A stretch of DNA of 64,000 nt from Streptomyces sp. DH41 (GTDB taxonomy: Bacteria > Actinomycetota > Actinomycetes > Streptomycetales > Streptomycetaceae): contig NZ_JARVKY010000020.1 in NCBI RefSeq assembly GCF_029813785.1, positions 116,659-180,658 of the forward strand, given 5' to 3'. Position 1 is the stretch's first letter, and every line of letters starts with the position of its first letter. The position numbers and the translations under genes are program-made. Of this stretch, positions 27,079 to 34,666 are shown piece after piece. Under the pieces are notes generated by a model. The model was not told the origin of the DNA. It worked only from the letters and a program-made list of their open reading frames with translations, and searched no databases.

Positions 27079-27158
27079 CGCGCACCCTCGGTGGGAGCCG
27101 CGGCCTGGTTCGCGACAGAGCAAACGACCAGCCTGCCCCGTCCGGGCCTTGGCGGTCG

Positions 27159-27174
27159 ATGGGTCCTGACCCCC
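27159..27174. promoter_or_regulatory. Palindrome in the divergent region between kinase and DksA-like genes
   Basis: The perfect 12-base palindrome GGGTCCTGACCC lies at 27161-27172, in the 303-base gap between the two-component genes and the divergent DksA-like gene. It has the GGG...CCC form of binding sites for NarL/DosR-type regulators, but not a full DosR-box consensus. It is a candidate operator for the adjacent response regulator. The rest of the gap holds no convincing ORF. Confidence 0.4.
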
Positions 27175-27381
27175 ATTTGTGGATCACGGCACACCCATAT
27201 GGCCGCCACTCCGCGACGTCGCCGAGTGGATGCTCCGTCCCCGGGCAAATGGGGCCTGCGCCCGATGGGCTTCCTCCGGCGGCGCGGCCATGGTTGAGGC
27301 TGACCGGGTCCGTTCGGCCCGGCGCCAGTCATACCCGCAGGCCCTTCTGAGAAGCAGGCCCGGTTGAGAAGAGGAATCGCC

Positions 27382-27708
27382 GTGTCTCTCGACACCTCCC
27401 GCATCGAACCCCGCCCGGAACGCCTGACCGCTCACGAGGCACGCCAGCGCCTCGAGCACGCCCGCAACACCCGTATGACCCAGCTTCAGGCACTCGGGGA
27501 GAGCGGCCAGGCGGACGACCAGCTGATGTCCGCGCAGAAGGCGGCCATCGACCGGGTGCTCAAGGAGATCGAGGAGGCCTTTGCCCGTATCGACGACGGC
27601 ACCTACGGCACCTGCCTGGGCTGTGGCAAGCCCGTCCCGGGGGAGCGCCTGGAGATCCTCCCCTACACGCGCTACTGCGTCGCCTGCCAGCGCCGCGCCG
27701 CCGCCTGA
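27382..27708 (+). CDS. TraR/DksA-family zinc-finger protein (first copy)
   Basis: The protein has 108 residues. The N-terminal helical hairpin (ARQRLEHARNTRMTQLQALGES) is followed by the C4 zinc finger CLGCGKPVPGERLEILPY with CVAC, the DksA/TraR signature, at residues about 72-98. Such proteins enter the RNA polymerase secondary channel and tune transcription, often with ppGpp. GTG 27382 behind GAAGAGGA is chosen over TTG 27364. The hairpin tip lacks a clear DxxDxA motif, so activity like that of DksA is not assured. Confidence 0.87.
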   Translation: MSLDTSRIEPRPERLTAHEARQRLEHARNTRMTQLQALGESGQADDQLMSAQKAAIDRVLKEIEEAFARIDDGTYGTCLGCGKPVPGERLEILPYTRYCVACQRRAAA

Positions 27709-27763
27709 CCACCGTCCGTCCAGTCTTCGTCTCCCGCCCTGCCCAAGGGGTGAAGTGGGTGAA

Positions 27764-28153
27764 GTGGTGAACAACCAGATCATCGGCGACCGCGACACGC
27801 TCCTGTCGCCTCTGTCGTCCCTGTCGCCCGAGGATCTCGCCGTGCTCCGGGACAACCTCCACGAGCAGCGGCTGTTCCGCGAGGAGCAGCTGCGGCAGAT
27901 CGCGACCGACCCGTCCCGCGCCGACGAGCCGATCGAGCGGCGGTCCGCCGCGCGGACGGAGGTGCGGGTCAAGCTCGCGGCCTCCGCGCGCATGGTCCTC
28001 GCCGACGTGGAAGCGGCGCTGGAGCGCATGGCCGAGGGCCGTTACGGTGTCTGTCATCTGTGTCGGCGTCCCATCGACCGCGAGCGCCTGATGATCGTGC
28101 CGCAGGCCCGCTACTGCGCTCGCTGCCAGCAGGTGCGGGAGGCCGGACGATGA
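27764..28153 (+). CDS. TraR/DksA-family zinc-finger protein (second copy)
   Basis: The protein has about 129 residues with a helical N-terminal half (SLSPEDLAVLRDNLHEQRLF) and a C-terminal zinc finger CHLCRRPIDRERLMIVPQ with CARC. It resembles the gene 56 bases upstream, but the N-terminal halves differ, suggesting an old duplication with divergence at the RNA polymerase-contacting end. Two adjacent GTG codons (27764, 27767) are possible starts. The stop overlaps the start of the actin-like gene (ATGA), coupling their translation. Confidence 0.83.
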   Translation: MVNNQIIGDRDTLLSPLSSLSPEDLAVLRDNLHEQRLFREEQLRQIATDPSRADEPIERRSAARTEVRVKLAASARMVLADVEAALERMAEGRYGVCHLCRRPIDRERLMIVPQARYCARCQQVREAGR

Positions 28154-28974
28154 CCGTGGTCCGCCGGCCCCGTGCCGTCCTCGGCCGGCACCGCCCGTGG
28201 CCCCTGTGCCGGCAGTGCACCGGCGTCGCCCTCGACATGGGCAGCGCCCGGACCCGCGCCTGGGTCGCCGGGCGCGGAATGATCCTCGACGTGCCGACGG
28301 TGACCTTCCCCGGCGTCGGCGCGGTGTACCCCATCCAGCGCGGCTCGATCGTCGACACCCAGGGCACGGCCCGGATGCTCGACCGGCTGCTCGGCCACCG
28401 CCTGCCCCGCTTCGCCCGTCCCCTGGTCGTGGTGACGGCGCCGGTGCTGGACGGGTTCGCCTACCGGGCCGAGGCCCGTACGGCCGTGGAGGTGCTGCGC
28501 CCGCGCAGTGTGCTGACCGTCCCCAGCGCGCGGGCCGTGGCCCTCGCGGCGGGCGCGGACCTGTCCCGGCCGTTGCTCGTGATGGACATCGGCGCGCATC
28601 TCACCGAGGTGGTGCTCCTGGTGGACGGCGCCGTCTTCGACGCGCGCCGCACCGCGCTGGGCACGGGGGACATCGACGAGTCCACCCCGGCCGCGCGGAT
28701 CGGCGAGGCGGTGGCCGACATGACGACCTCGATGCTGCGGCAGGACGACACGTCCTTCACCGTCGACGCCCTGGGCCGGGGCCCGCTGCTCGCGGGCGGG
28801 GGCGCCCTGCGGCCCGAGATCACCTGCCGGCTCACCAACAGGCTGCACGTTCCCCTGCGTGCCGTGCCGGCCCCGCACACGGCCGCCCTGCGCGGCGCCG
28901 CCAAGCTGCTGGAAGCCGCGCACTCCCACCCGTCGACCACGGGCACGGACCCACCGGACGAACACCCGCACTGA
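28150..28974 (+). CDS. MreB-like actin homologue lacking part of subdomain II
   Basis: The protein has 274 residues, about 60-70 shorter than normal MreB/Mbl. Actin-fold nucleotide motifs remain: GVALDMGSARTRAWV (phosphate 1), LLVMDIGAHLTEVVLLVDG (phosphate 2) and LLAGGGALRPEI (adenosine). Between phosphate 2 and the adenosine motif only about 60 residues are left, where MreB has about 100 more, so subdomain IIB is missing. The phosphate-1 loop has GSAR instead of GTAN. From memory, S. coelicolor has such a third MreB-like protein besides MreB and Mbl. The gene is coupled by ATGA to a DksA-like gene. A role in spore wall or envelope stress is inference. Confidence 0.85.
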   Translation: MTVVRRPRAVLGRHRPWPLCRQCTGVALDMGSARTRAWVAGRGMILDVPTVTFPGVGAVYPIQRGSIVDTQGTARMLDRLLGHRLPRFARPLVVVTAPVLDGFAYRAEARTAVEVLRPRSVLTVPSARAVALAAGADLSRPLLVMDIGAHLTEVVLLVDGAVFDARRTALGTGDIDESTPAARIGEAVADMTTSMLRQDDTSFTVDALGRGPLLAGGGALRPEITCRLTNRLHVPLRAVPAPHTAALRGAAKLLEAAHSHPSTTGTDPPDEHPH

Positions 28975-29351
28975 CCGGCTGCCGCCGTACGCGGTGCCGG
29001 ACGTGGGGGGTGGGGAGGCCGGGTCCCGGCCCGTCCGTGAGGACCCACCCGGCACGCACTCACCCGGAGCGCACTCACCCGGCGTGCTCGCGCCCGCCCC
29101 CTTCACACACGGTCCCCGGCCGCACACACAGCCCCGGCCGCACACACGGTCCCGGCCGCTCGTGCGGTCTCGCCCGCGTATCGCGGCCCCGGAGCACCGG
29201 ACGCGGCACCACGGTCCTGTCCACGCGCGCGGTGCGCCGGCCGTACCGCCCGCCCACCGTGACCCGAGCCCCACCCCGACCCGCCGGTCGCCGGCCGGGC
29301 CGGCATCGACGGTGCCGAACCGGCTGCCCCACCCTTGGAAGGAGGCACTCC
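28975..29351. other. Intergenic region with degenerate GC-rich repeats
   Basis: There is no convincing gene here. It contains degenerate repeats: GCACTCACCCGG-type units at about 29053-29085, and three CGCACACAC/GGTCCCCGGC-type units at about 29105-29160. A strong GGAAGGAGG site at its end belongs to the next gene. It probably holds the promoter of that gene. Confidence 0.4.
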
Positions 29352-29990
29352 GTGGCTGGTGAGATACCTCCGGCGCAGCCACCGCCCGCCGCTCCCGACC
29401 CCGGACGACATCCGCACCTCCTGCTGTGGCAGTGGCGGCGCAACCCGCTGCGGCGCCGTACCGACCGGCTGCAGGCGTGGGTCGCCCTCGGGCTGCTGCT
29501 CGCCGTGCTGGTGGGGGCCCCGGCGGCGATGTTCGCGGTCGGCGACGCCGCCCACCGCCACTACCGGGGCACCGCCGAGCACGAGTCCGAGACCCGGGAC
29601 CACCGCCCCGCGGTCCTCATGTACGACGCCCCGCGCCACCCGGAGCCCGGGTCGGACGAGGCGAAGGAGACCCGGTACGCGGTCAAGGTGCGGTTCACCG
29701 GCCCGGACGGCCGGACGCGGACCGGGGAGACCGATGTCGAGCCGGGGCTGCCCGCGGAGAGCACCGTTCTCGTGTGGGTCGACGGGGCCGGGAAGATCAC
29801 CGAACCACCCCTGACCGCGGAGCAGATCCGCAGCCGCACGATGGGCTGGGCGATCCTCGCCTTCCTGGGCGTCGTCCTCACCGGCCTCGCCGCGCACGCG
29901 GTCACCGGCCTCGTGCTGCGACGGCGCAACCTCGCCGGGTGGGACGCCGCCTGGGCCGCCACGGCCCCGCGCTGGAGCAGGTACCCATGA
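29352..29990 (+). CDS. Rv1733c-like membrane protein
   Basis: The protein has 212 residues. A Pro-rich start is followed by LLWQWRRNPLRRRTDRLQAW, a motif typical of Rv1733c-like actinobacterial proteins, directly before TM1. An extracytoplasmic domain of about 110 residues comes next, then TM2 (WAILAFLGVVLTGLAAHAV) and a short basic tail. Rv1733c is a dormancy-regulon protein of M. tuberculosis of unknown activity. GTG 29352 has GGAAGGAGG upstream. Confidence 0.82.
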   Translation: MAGEIPPAQPPPAAPDPGRHPHLLLWQWRRNPLRRRTDRLQAWVALGLLLAVLVGAPAAMFAVGDAAHRHYRGTAEHESETRDHRPAVLMYDAPRHPEPGSDEAKETRYAVKVRFTGPDGRTRTGETDVEPGLPAESTVLVWVDGAGKITEPPLTAEQIRSRTMGWAILAFLGVVLTGLAAHAVTGLVLRRRNLAGWDAAWAATAPRWSRYP

Positions 29991-30088
29991 CGGCGGCGGC
30001 GGCCGACGACGGCGGTGACCAGTGACGGCGGCGATGGCGGGGACGGCGTTGACCAGCGCCGGTTCGCGGCCGATGACGGCACCATCCT

Positions 30089-30158
30089 GGCAGCAGGCAG
30101 CAGGCAGCAGGCAGCAGGCAGCAGGCAGCAGGCAGCAGGCAGCAGGCAGCAGGCAGCA
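30089..30158. repeat. Heptanucleotide tandem repeat, GGCAGCA x10
   Basis: Exactly ten uninterrupted copies of GGCAGCA (70 bases) lie between the converging ends of the Rv1733c-like gene (29990) and the TPR-like gene (30186). The identical copies suggest recent slippage expansion. The period is not a multiple of three, and all minus-strand frames are open across it. Confidence 0.97.
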
Positions 30159-30185
30159 ACCGGCGAGGCAGGCGGCAGCAGGCCG

Positions 30186-30974
30186 TCAGGCCGTCGCCGC
30201 GCCCGGCGCCGGCGGTGCCAGCTGCCGCGCCAGCCACGTCGGCACTCCGCCGAGCAGCCGGAACAGCCGCCGTGCCTCCTCCCGCAACCGCGACGCCTCG
30301 GGTTCGGCCTCCGCGTCCGCGAGCGACACCAGCGCCGGTGCCGTACCGACGAGGTATCCCAGCTCCTCGCGGATCCGCAGCGACTCGGCGAAACCGTGCC
30401 GCGCATCGGCCAACTCCCCCTCCCGCAGGGCGAGTCCCGCAAGATGCCGCCAGGTGAAGGACTGGAGTAGCGGGTCGGCGTGCGCGGTGGCTCCCGCGTG
30501 GGCCCGCCGGTACGCCGCCCGGGCGGCCTGCGGCGACCGGGTCAGGTTCTCCGCGAGCAGCCCGCGCCGGAAGTCCAGCAACGCCCGTCCCCCGGCCCCC
30601 GGCGGGATCAGCGCCGCCGCCCGGCCCAGCGCGGCCCGTGCCTCGTCGGCGCGGTCGCGCACCCCGTGCACGGTGGCGGCGTACGCGAGCTGCCCGCGTT
30701 CGCAGGCGGCGGCCCCGCGCTCGTCGTCGCTGTCGGCCAGCGCCTCCGCGGTGCGCAGCGCGTCCTCGGCCTGGGCCCATCCCTGCTCGGTGTACAGACA
30801 CCGCTCCACCAGCAGCGCGGTGCGCTGCAACGCGGTGGCCGCGGTGACCGGCTCCAGCAGGGCCGCCGCGTCGGCCCAGCAGGCGCGCGAGCGCAACCGC
30901 CATACCGCGGTCTGGAGCGGATCGTCACCCTCGGTCGTTCCCCAACCAGAACCAGCCATGGCGGAATGCGCCAC
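30186..30974 (-). CDS. TPR-like helical repeat protein
   Basis: The protein has 262 residues, almost entirely helical, with repeated Ala-rich helix pairs that resemble tetratricopeptide repeats (AEDALRTAEALADSDDERGA, AARAAYRRAHAGATAHADP, ARHGFAESLRIREELGY). No catalytic domain is present; such proteins are usually scaffolds or regulator fragments. GTG 30974 is preceded by GGGGAGGG. It ends 27 bases from the ten-copy heptamer array. Function is unknown. Confidence 0.75.
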   Translation of the reverse strand: MAHSAMAGSGWGTTEGDDPLQTAVWRLRSRACWADAAALLEPVTAATALQRTALLVERCLYTEQGWAQAEDALRTAEALADSDDERGAAACERGQLAYAATVHGVRDRADEARAALGRAAALIPPGAGGRALLDFRRGLLAENLTRSPQAARAAYRRAHAGATAHADPLLQSFTWRHLAGLALREGELADARHGFAESLRIREELGYLVGTAPALVSLADAEAEPEASRLREEARRLFRLLGGVPTWLARQLAPPAPGAATA

Positions 30975-31058
30975 GTTGCCCTCCCCTTAGCACGCCATCG
31001 AGCTCTCGAGTGGTGGGCGCATCTCAGCACGGATCCGGCGGCCCGGCCAAGGGTATGG

Positions 31059-31072
31059 GTGAAATTTTTCAC
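31059..31072. promoter_or_regulatory. AT-rich palindrome upstream of TPR-like gene
   Basis: GTGAAATTTTTCAC has perfectly inverted six-base arms (GTGAAA/TTTCAC) around two bases. It lies 85 bases upstream of the TPR-like start in the gap shared with the 3' end of pucR. It is strikingly AT-rich for this sequence. It is a candidate operator or promoter element; the cognate regulator is unknown. Confidence 0.4.
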
Positions 31073-31135
31073 AAAGTCGTGGGACTTCCCGGCCCGAGGT
31101 TTGGAACCGCCCCGGGCCGGCGCACGCCCCGCGAC

Positions 31136-32878
31136 TCAGCTCATCCGCAGTGCCAGGAAGAAATCCAGCTTGTCCTCGAGCCGCGACAGGTCACGCCCCG
31201 TCAACTGCTCGATCCGTCCGACGCGGTAGCGCAGTGTGTTGACGTGCAGGTGGAGCCGGTTCGCGCAGCGCGTCCAGGAGCCGTCGCAGTCGAGGAACGA
31301 CTCCAGCGTCGGGATCAGTTCGGCGCGGTGGCGGCGGTCGTAGTCCCGCAGCGGGTCCAGCAGCCGGGCGGTGAAGGCCCGGCGGACGTCGTCGGGGACG
31401 AAGGGGAGCAGCAGGACGTGGGAGGCCAGTTCGTGGTGGCCCGCCGCGCACACCCGGCCGGGGCGCGCCGCGGCGACCCGCCGCGCGTGCCGTGCCTCCT
31501 CCAGCGCGCCGCGCAGCCCCTCCGCCGAGTGCACGGCCGCGCTGACCCCGAGCGTGACCCGCCCGTCGCCGTCCAGCCCCGCCGACAGCGGCTCCCGTAC
31601 GGACTCCAGCAGCGCGTCCGCGAGGATGCCGGTCTCGGAGCCGTCGTGCTCGCTGGAGACCGCCGGCAGCGGTACGAGGGCGACGGCCTCGTCTCCGGTG
31701 TGCGCCACGGCGATGCGGTCGGACTGCTCGGGGCCCGCGGCCAGCGGGTCGACGAGTATCTCCTCCAGCAGGGTCTGGGCGACCGGACCGGTCTGCGCGG
31801 AGCCGTCCGAGCCGTCCGGTCCGCGGCCCGGTCCGCCGTCCGAGCCGTCCGCCCACTCGACGCGGGCGACGACGACCTGCCAGTGCGGGGCCGCGCCGAG
31901 GCCCGGCAGCAGTACCGGCGCCGCCACCCGCAGCCGGGCCGCGATCTCGGCGGGCGCGGCACCCGTCTGCACCAGTTCCAGGACCTCCTGCGCGAGCCGC
32001 CGCCGCACCGTGCGCGCCGCGTCCCGCCGGTCCCGCTCGACCGCGATCAGCTGCGTGACGCCGTACAGCAGGTCGAGCCGCTCCTCGGCCCACTCCCCGG
32101 CGTCCGCCTCCACGACCAGCAGCCAGTCGGACAGCACCGTCTCGCGCACGTCCCGGGCGGCCTGCGGGAGACGCCCCGCGCCGGGCACCGCCGAACGGTG
32201 CTCCGAGCCGCGCACCGGGAAGAGGCTGTACGTCGTCGCACCCAGGGTCGCCCGGTGCGGCGCGCGGCGTCCCGCGCGGGTGGCCGCGAGATGCTCCGCC
32301 GCCAGCTTCGCGCACACCTCGGCACTCAGCGCGGGACCCGAGTCCTTCGGGCCGGCGACCGGCCGCCCGGTCGGGGACAGCACCCAGGCCCGCAGGTCCA
32401 GGTCGGAACCGAGCAGGTCCAGGACCACGTCGGGGCCGCCGCCCGCCGGACCGGAGGTCATCATCCGGCGGTGCCGGTCCACCACGGCCGCGAGGTCCCC
32501 GGCCCGCTCGCCGGACACCTGGCGGACGACGTGCTCGGTGATGGTCGCGAAGGCCACCGACTCGTTCACCGCGAACAGCGGCAGCCGGTGCCGCGCGCAC
32601 GCCGCCACCATGTCCTCGGGCACCCGCCCGAGCTCCGCCTCACCGGCGGCCAGCGCCGCCACCCCGGCCTGCACCAGGATCCGGACGAACGGCTCGGAGT
32701 CGGCGGCGTCCCGGCGCCAGGCCAGGCCGGTGAGCACCAGCTCCCCGCCCGAGAGGTAGCGGCTGGGGTCCCGCAGGTCGGTGGTCATCACGCCCCGCAC
32801 GGAGCGATCCAGCTCGTCCTCGCCGCCGAGCAGCTTGAGGCCCAGCGCGTCGGTGTCCAGCAGTGCGCGCAGCCGCAT
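31136..32878 (-). CDS. pucR: PucR-family purine catabolism regulator
   Basis: The protein has 580 residues. The N-terminal PucR domain (residues 1 to about 125) includes VMTTDLRDPSRYLSGGELVLTG. A GGDEF-like CdaR region fills the middle. The C-terminal helix-turn-helix of the PucR/CdaR type has SWTRCANRLHLHVNTLRYRV. In Bacillus, PucR activates purine breakdown genes. It diverges from the xanthine dehydrogenase operon, which it very likely controls. ATG 32878 is chosen at the family N-terminus; the frame extends to 33142 without coding signs. Confidence 0.9.
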   Translation of the reverse strand: MRLRALLDTDALGLKLLGGEDELDRSVRGVMTTDLRDPSRYLSGGELVLTGLAWRRDAADSEPFVRILVQAGVAALAAGEAELGRVPEDMVAACARHRLPLFAVNESVAFATITEHVVRQVSGERAGDLAAVVDRHRRMMTSGPAGGGPDVVLDLLGSDLDLRAWVLSPTGRPVAGPKDSGPALSAEVCAKLAAEHLAATRAGRRAPHRATLGATTYSLFPVRGSEHRSAVPGAGRLPQAARDVRETVLSDWLLVVEADAGEWAEERLDLLYGVTQLIAVERDRRDAARTVRRRLAQEVLELVQTGAAPAEIAARLRVAAPVLLPGLGAAPHWQVVVARVEWADGSDGGPGRGPDGSDGSAQTGPVAQTLLEEILVDPLAAGPEQSDRIAVAHTGDEAVALVPLPAVSSEHDGSETGILADALLESVREPLSAGLDGDGRVTLGVSAAVHSAEGLRGALEEARHARRVAAARPGRVCAAGHHELASHVLLLPFVPDDVRRAFTARLLDPLRDYDRRHRAELIPTLESFLDCDGSWTRCANRLHLHVNTLRYRVGRIEQLTGRDLSRLEDKLDFFLALRMS

Positions 32879-32952
32879 TCTCGTCGCCGCCGTTCTTTGT
32901 CTCGAAGTGTTCCAGGTCACGCGGCTGTGTCGCCCGTTTCCGGAGGAAAGCG

Positions 32953-32974
32953 AGGAGGTCACTGAGGACCTCCT
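32953..32974. promoter_or_regulatory. Inverted repeat between pucR and xanthine dehydrogenase genes
   Basis: AGGAGGTC (32953-32960) and GACCTCCT (32967-32974) are perfect inverted arms around six bases. The element sits in the 287-base divergent region. It may be a PucR operator. The arms also resemble a ribosome site and its complement, so an RNA hairpin role is possible. Confidence 0.45.
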
Positions 32975-33165
32975 TTCATACGAATCTACAAGATGCCCGC
33001 GCTGGCCAGCCAACTCCTTCATGGTTTCTGCGACTGACCCTGGTGGAGCACCGGGCGGTGTACTGAGCCCACTCCACGTGAACAGCACTTGAACGAGCCG
33101 GGCCCGCCGCACACGGATTGGCTCAATCTGTACGCCCCACAAGTAGACGAAGAAGAGAGCCGGTC

Positions 33166-34056
33166 ATGGACTTCCTTCGCCCCGCCAGCTGGGAGGAGGC
33201 GCTCGCCGCGAAGGCCGAGCACCCCACCGCTGTGCCGATCGCGGGTGGCACCGACGTGATGGTCGAGATCAACTTCGACCACCGTCGGCCCGAGTACCTC
33301 ATGGACCTGAACCGCATCGGCGACCTGACCGAGTGGGAGGTCGGCGAGGACTCCGTACGGCTGGGCGCCTCCGTGCCGTACACGCGGATCATGGAGAGCC
33401 TGCGCACCGAACTCCCCGGTCTCGCCCTCGCCTCGCACACGGTCGCCTCCCCGCAGATCCGTAACCGCGGCGGCGTGGGCGGCAACCTCGGCACCGCCTC
33501 CCCGGCCGGCGACGCCCACCCGGCGCTGCTGGCCGCCGGCGCGGAGGTCGAGGCCGAGTCGGTGCGCGGCAGGCGCCTGATCCCGATCGACGACTTCTAC
33601 ACGGGCGTCAAGCGCAACGCGCTGGAGCCCGACGAGCTGATCCGCGCCGTGCACGTCAAGAAGGCCGACGGCCCGCAGCAGTTCTCCAAGGTCGGCACCC
33701 GCAACGCCATGGTCATCGCCGTGTGCGCCTTCGGCCTCGCCCTGCACCCCGAGACCCGCACGGTCCGCACCGGCATCGGTTCGGCCGCGCCCACCCCGGT
33801 CCGCGCCAAGGCGGCCGAGGAGTTCCTGAACGCGGCGCTCGAAGAGGGCGGCTTCTGGGACAACGGAAAGATCGTCACCCCGTCGGTCGCCAAGCAGTTC
33901 GCCGACCTGTGCTCGGCCGCCTGCAACCCGATCGACGACGTCCGGGGCACCGCGAGCTACCGCCGCCACGCGGTCGGCGTCATGGCCCGCCGGACACTCA
34001 CCTGGACCTGGGAGTCGTACCGCGGCGCCCGCCACACCACGGAGGGAGCGGCGTAA
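33166..34056 (+). CDS. Xanthine dehydrogenase, FAD-binding subunit
   Basis: The protein has 296 residues. The FAD-binding fold of the molybdenum hydroxylase medium subunit is clear: AVPIAGGTDVMVE (FAD pyrophosphate loop, about residue 25), SPQIRNRGGVGGNLGTASPAGD (second FAD loop, about 100-120) and the C-terminal CO-dehydrogenase flavoprotein domain. It passes electrons from the Fe-S subunit to NAD+ or another acceptor. It is the first gene of the operon, followed at once by the Fe-S subunit (stop and start share one base). ATG 33166 has AGAAGAGAG upstream. Confidence 0.93.
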   Translation: MDFLRPASWEEALAAKAEHPTAVPIAGGTDVMVEINFDHRRPEYLMDLNRIGDLTEWEVGEDSVRLGASVPYTRIMESLRTELPGLALASHTVASPQIRNRGGVGGNLGTASPAGDAHPALLAAGAEVEAESVRGRRLIPIDDFYTGVKRNALEPDELIRAVHVKKADGPQQFSKVGTRNAMVIAVCAFGLALHPETRTVRTGIGSAAPTPVRAKAAEEFLNAALEEGGFWDNGKIVTPSVAKQFADLCSAACNPIDDVRGTASYRRHAVGVMARRTLTWTWESYRGARHTTEGAA

Positions 34057-34664
34057 TGCGCGTCAACTTCACTGTCAACGGACGTCCGCAGGAAGCCGAC
34101 GACGTGTGGGAGGGCGAGTCCCTGCTGTACGTGCTGCGCGAGCGGATGGGCCTGCCCGGCTCCAAGAACGCCTGCGAGCAGGGCGAGTGCGGCTCCTGCA
34201 CGGTCCGCCTGGACGGCGTTCCGGTGTGCTCCTGTCTGGTCGCGGCCGGTCAGGCGCAGGGCCGCGAGGTGGTCACCGTCGAGGGCCTGGCCGACTTCGC
34301 CAAGGAGCGCGCCGAGAGCTGCGCCACCGGCGCCTGCGGCAGCGGCGGGAGCGGCGGCGCGGGCAAGGGCACCACGCTCGACGAGGCCAAGCGGTGGCAG
34401 GCCCGGGGCACCGACTCCCAGACCGGCGAGGGCACCGAACTGGCCCCGATCCAGCAGGCGTTCATCGACGCCGGCGCCGTCCAGTGCGGCTTCTGCACGC
34501 CCGGCCTGCTGGTCGCCGCCGACGAGATGCTGGAACGCAACCCGAACCCGACCGACGCGGACATCCGCGAGGCGCTGTCGGGCAACCTGTGCCGCTGCAC
34601 GGGCTACGAGAAGATCATGGACGCGGTCCGCCTGGCCGCGGCCCGTCAGTCCGAGGGGGTCTGA
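34056..34664 (+). CDS. Xanthine dehydrogenase, 2Fe-2S subunit with Gly-rich insert
   Basis: The protein has 202 residues. A plant-type ferredoxin domain carries CEQGECGSC with the fourth cysteine in VPVCSC. The helical second 2Fe-2S domain carries CGFCTPG and NLCRCTGYEKI. Between them is an insert of about 45 residues, rich in Gly/Ser/Thr (about residues 88-132), that is absent from most homologues, which are about 155-165 residues long. The subunit relays electrons from the molybdenum centre to FAD. It is coupled to both neighbouring subunit genes. Confidence 0.94.
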   Translation: MRVNFTVNGRPQEADDVWEGESLLYVLRERMGLPGSKNACEQGECGSCTVRLDGVPVCSCLVAAGQAQGREVVTVEGLADFAKERAESCATGACGSGGSGGAGKGTTLDEAKRWQARGTDSQTGEGTELAPIQQAFIDAGAVQCGFCTPGLLVAADEMLERNPNPTDADIREALSGNLCRCTGYEKIMDAVRLAAARQSEGV

Positions 34665-34666
34665 GC

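Noticed and set aside
27150..27180. True DosR/OsdR box
   Set aside because: The palindrome is perfect but does not match the full 20-base DosR-box consensus, so it is listed only as a candidate operator.
30089..30158. CRISPR-like array
   Set aside because: Repeats are 7 bases, contiguous and without spacers; no cas genes are present.
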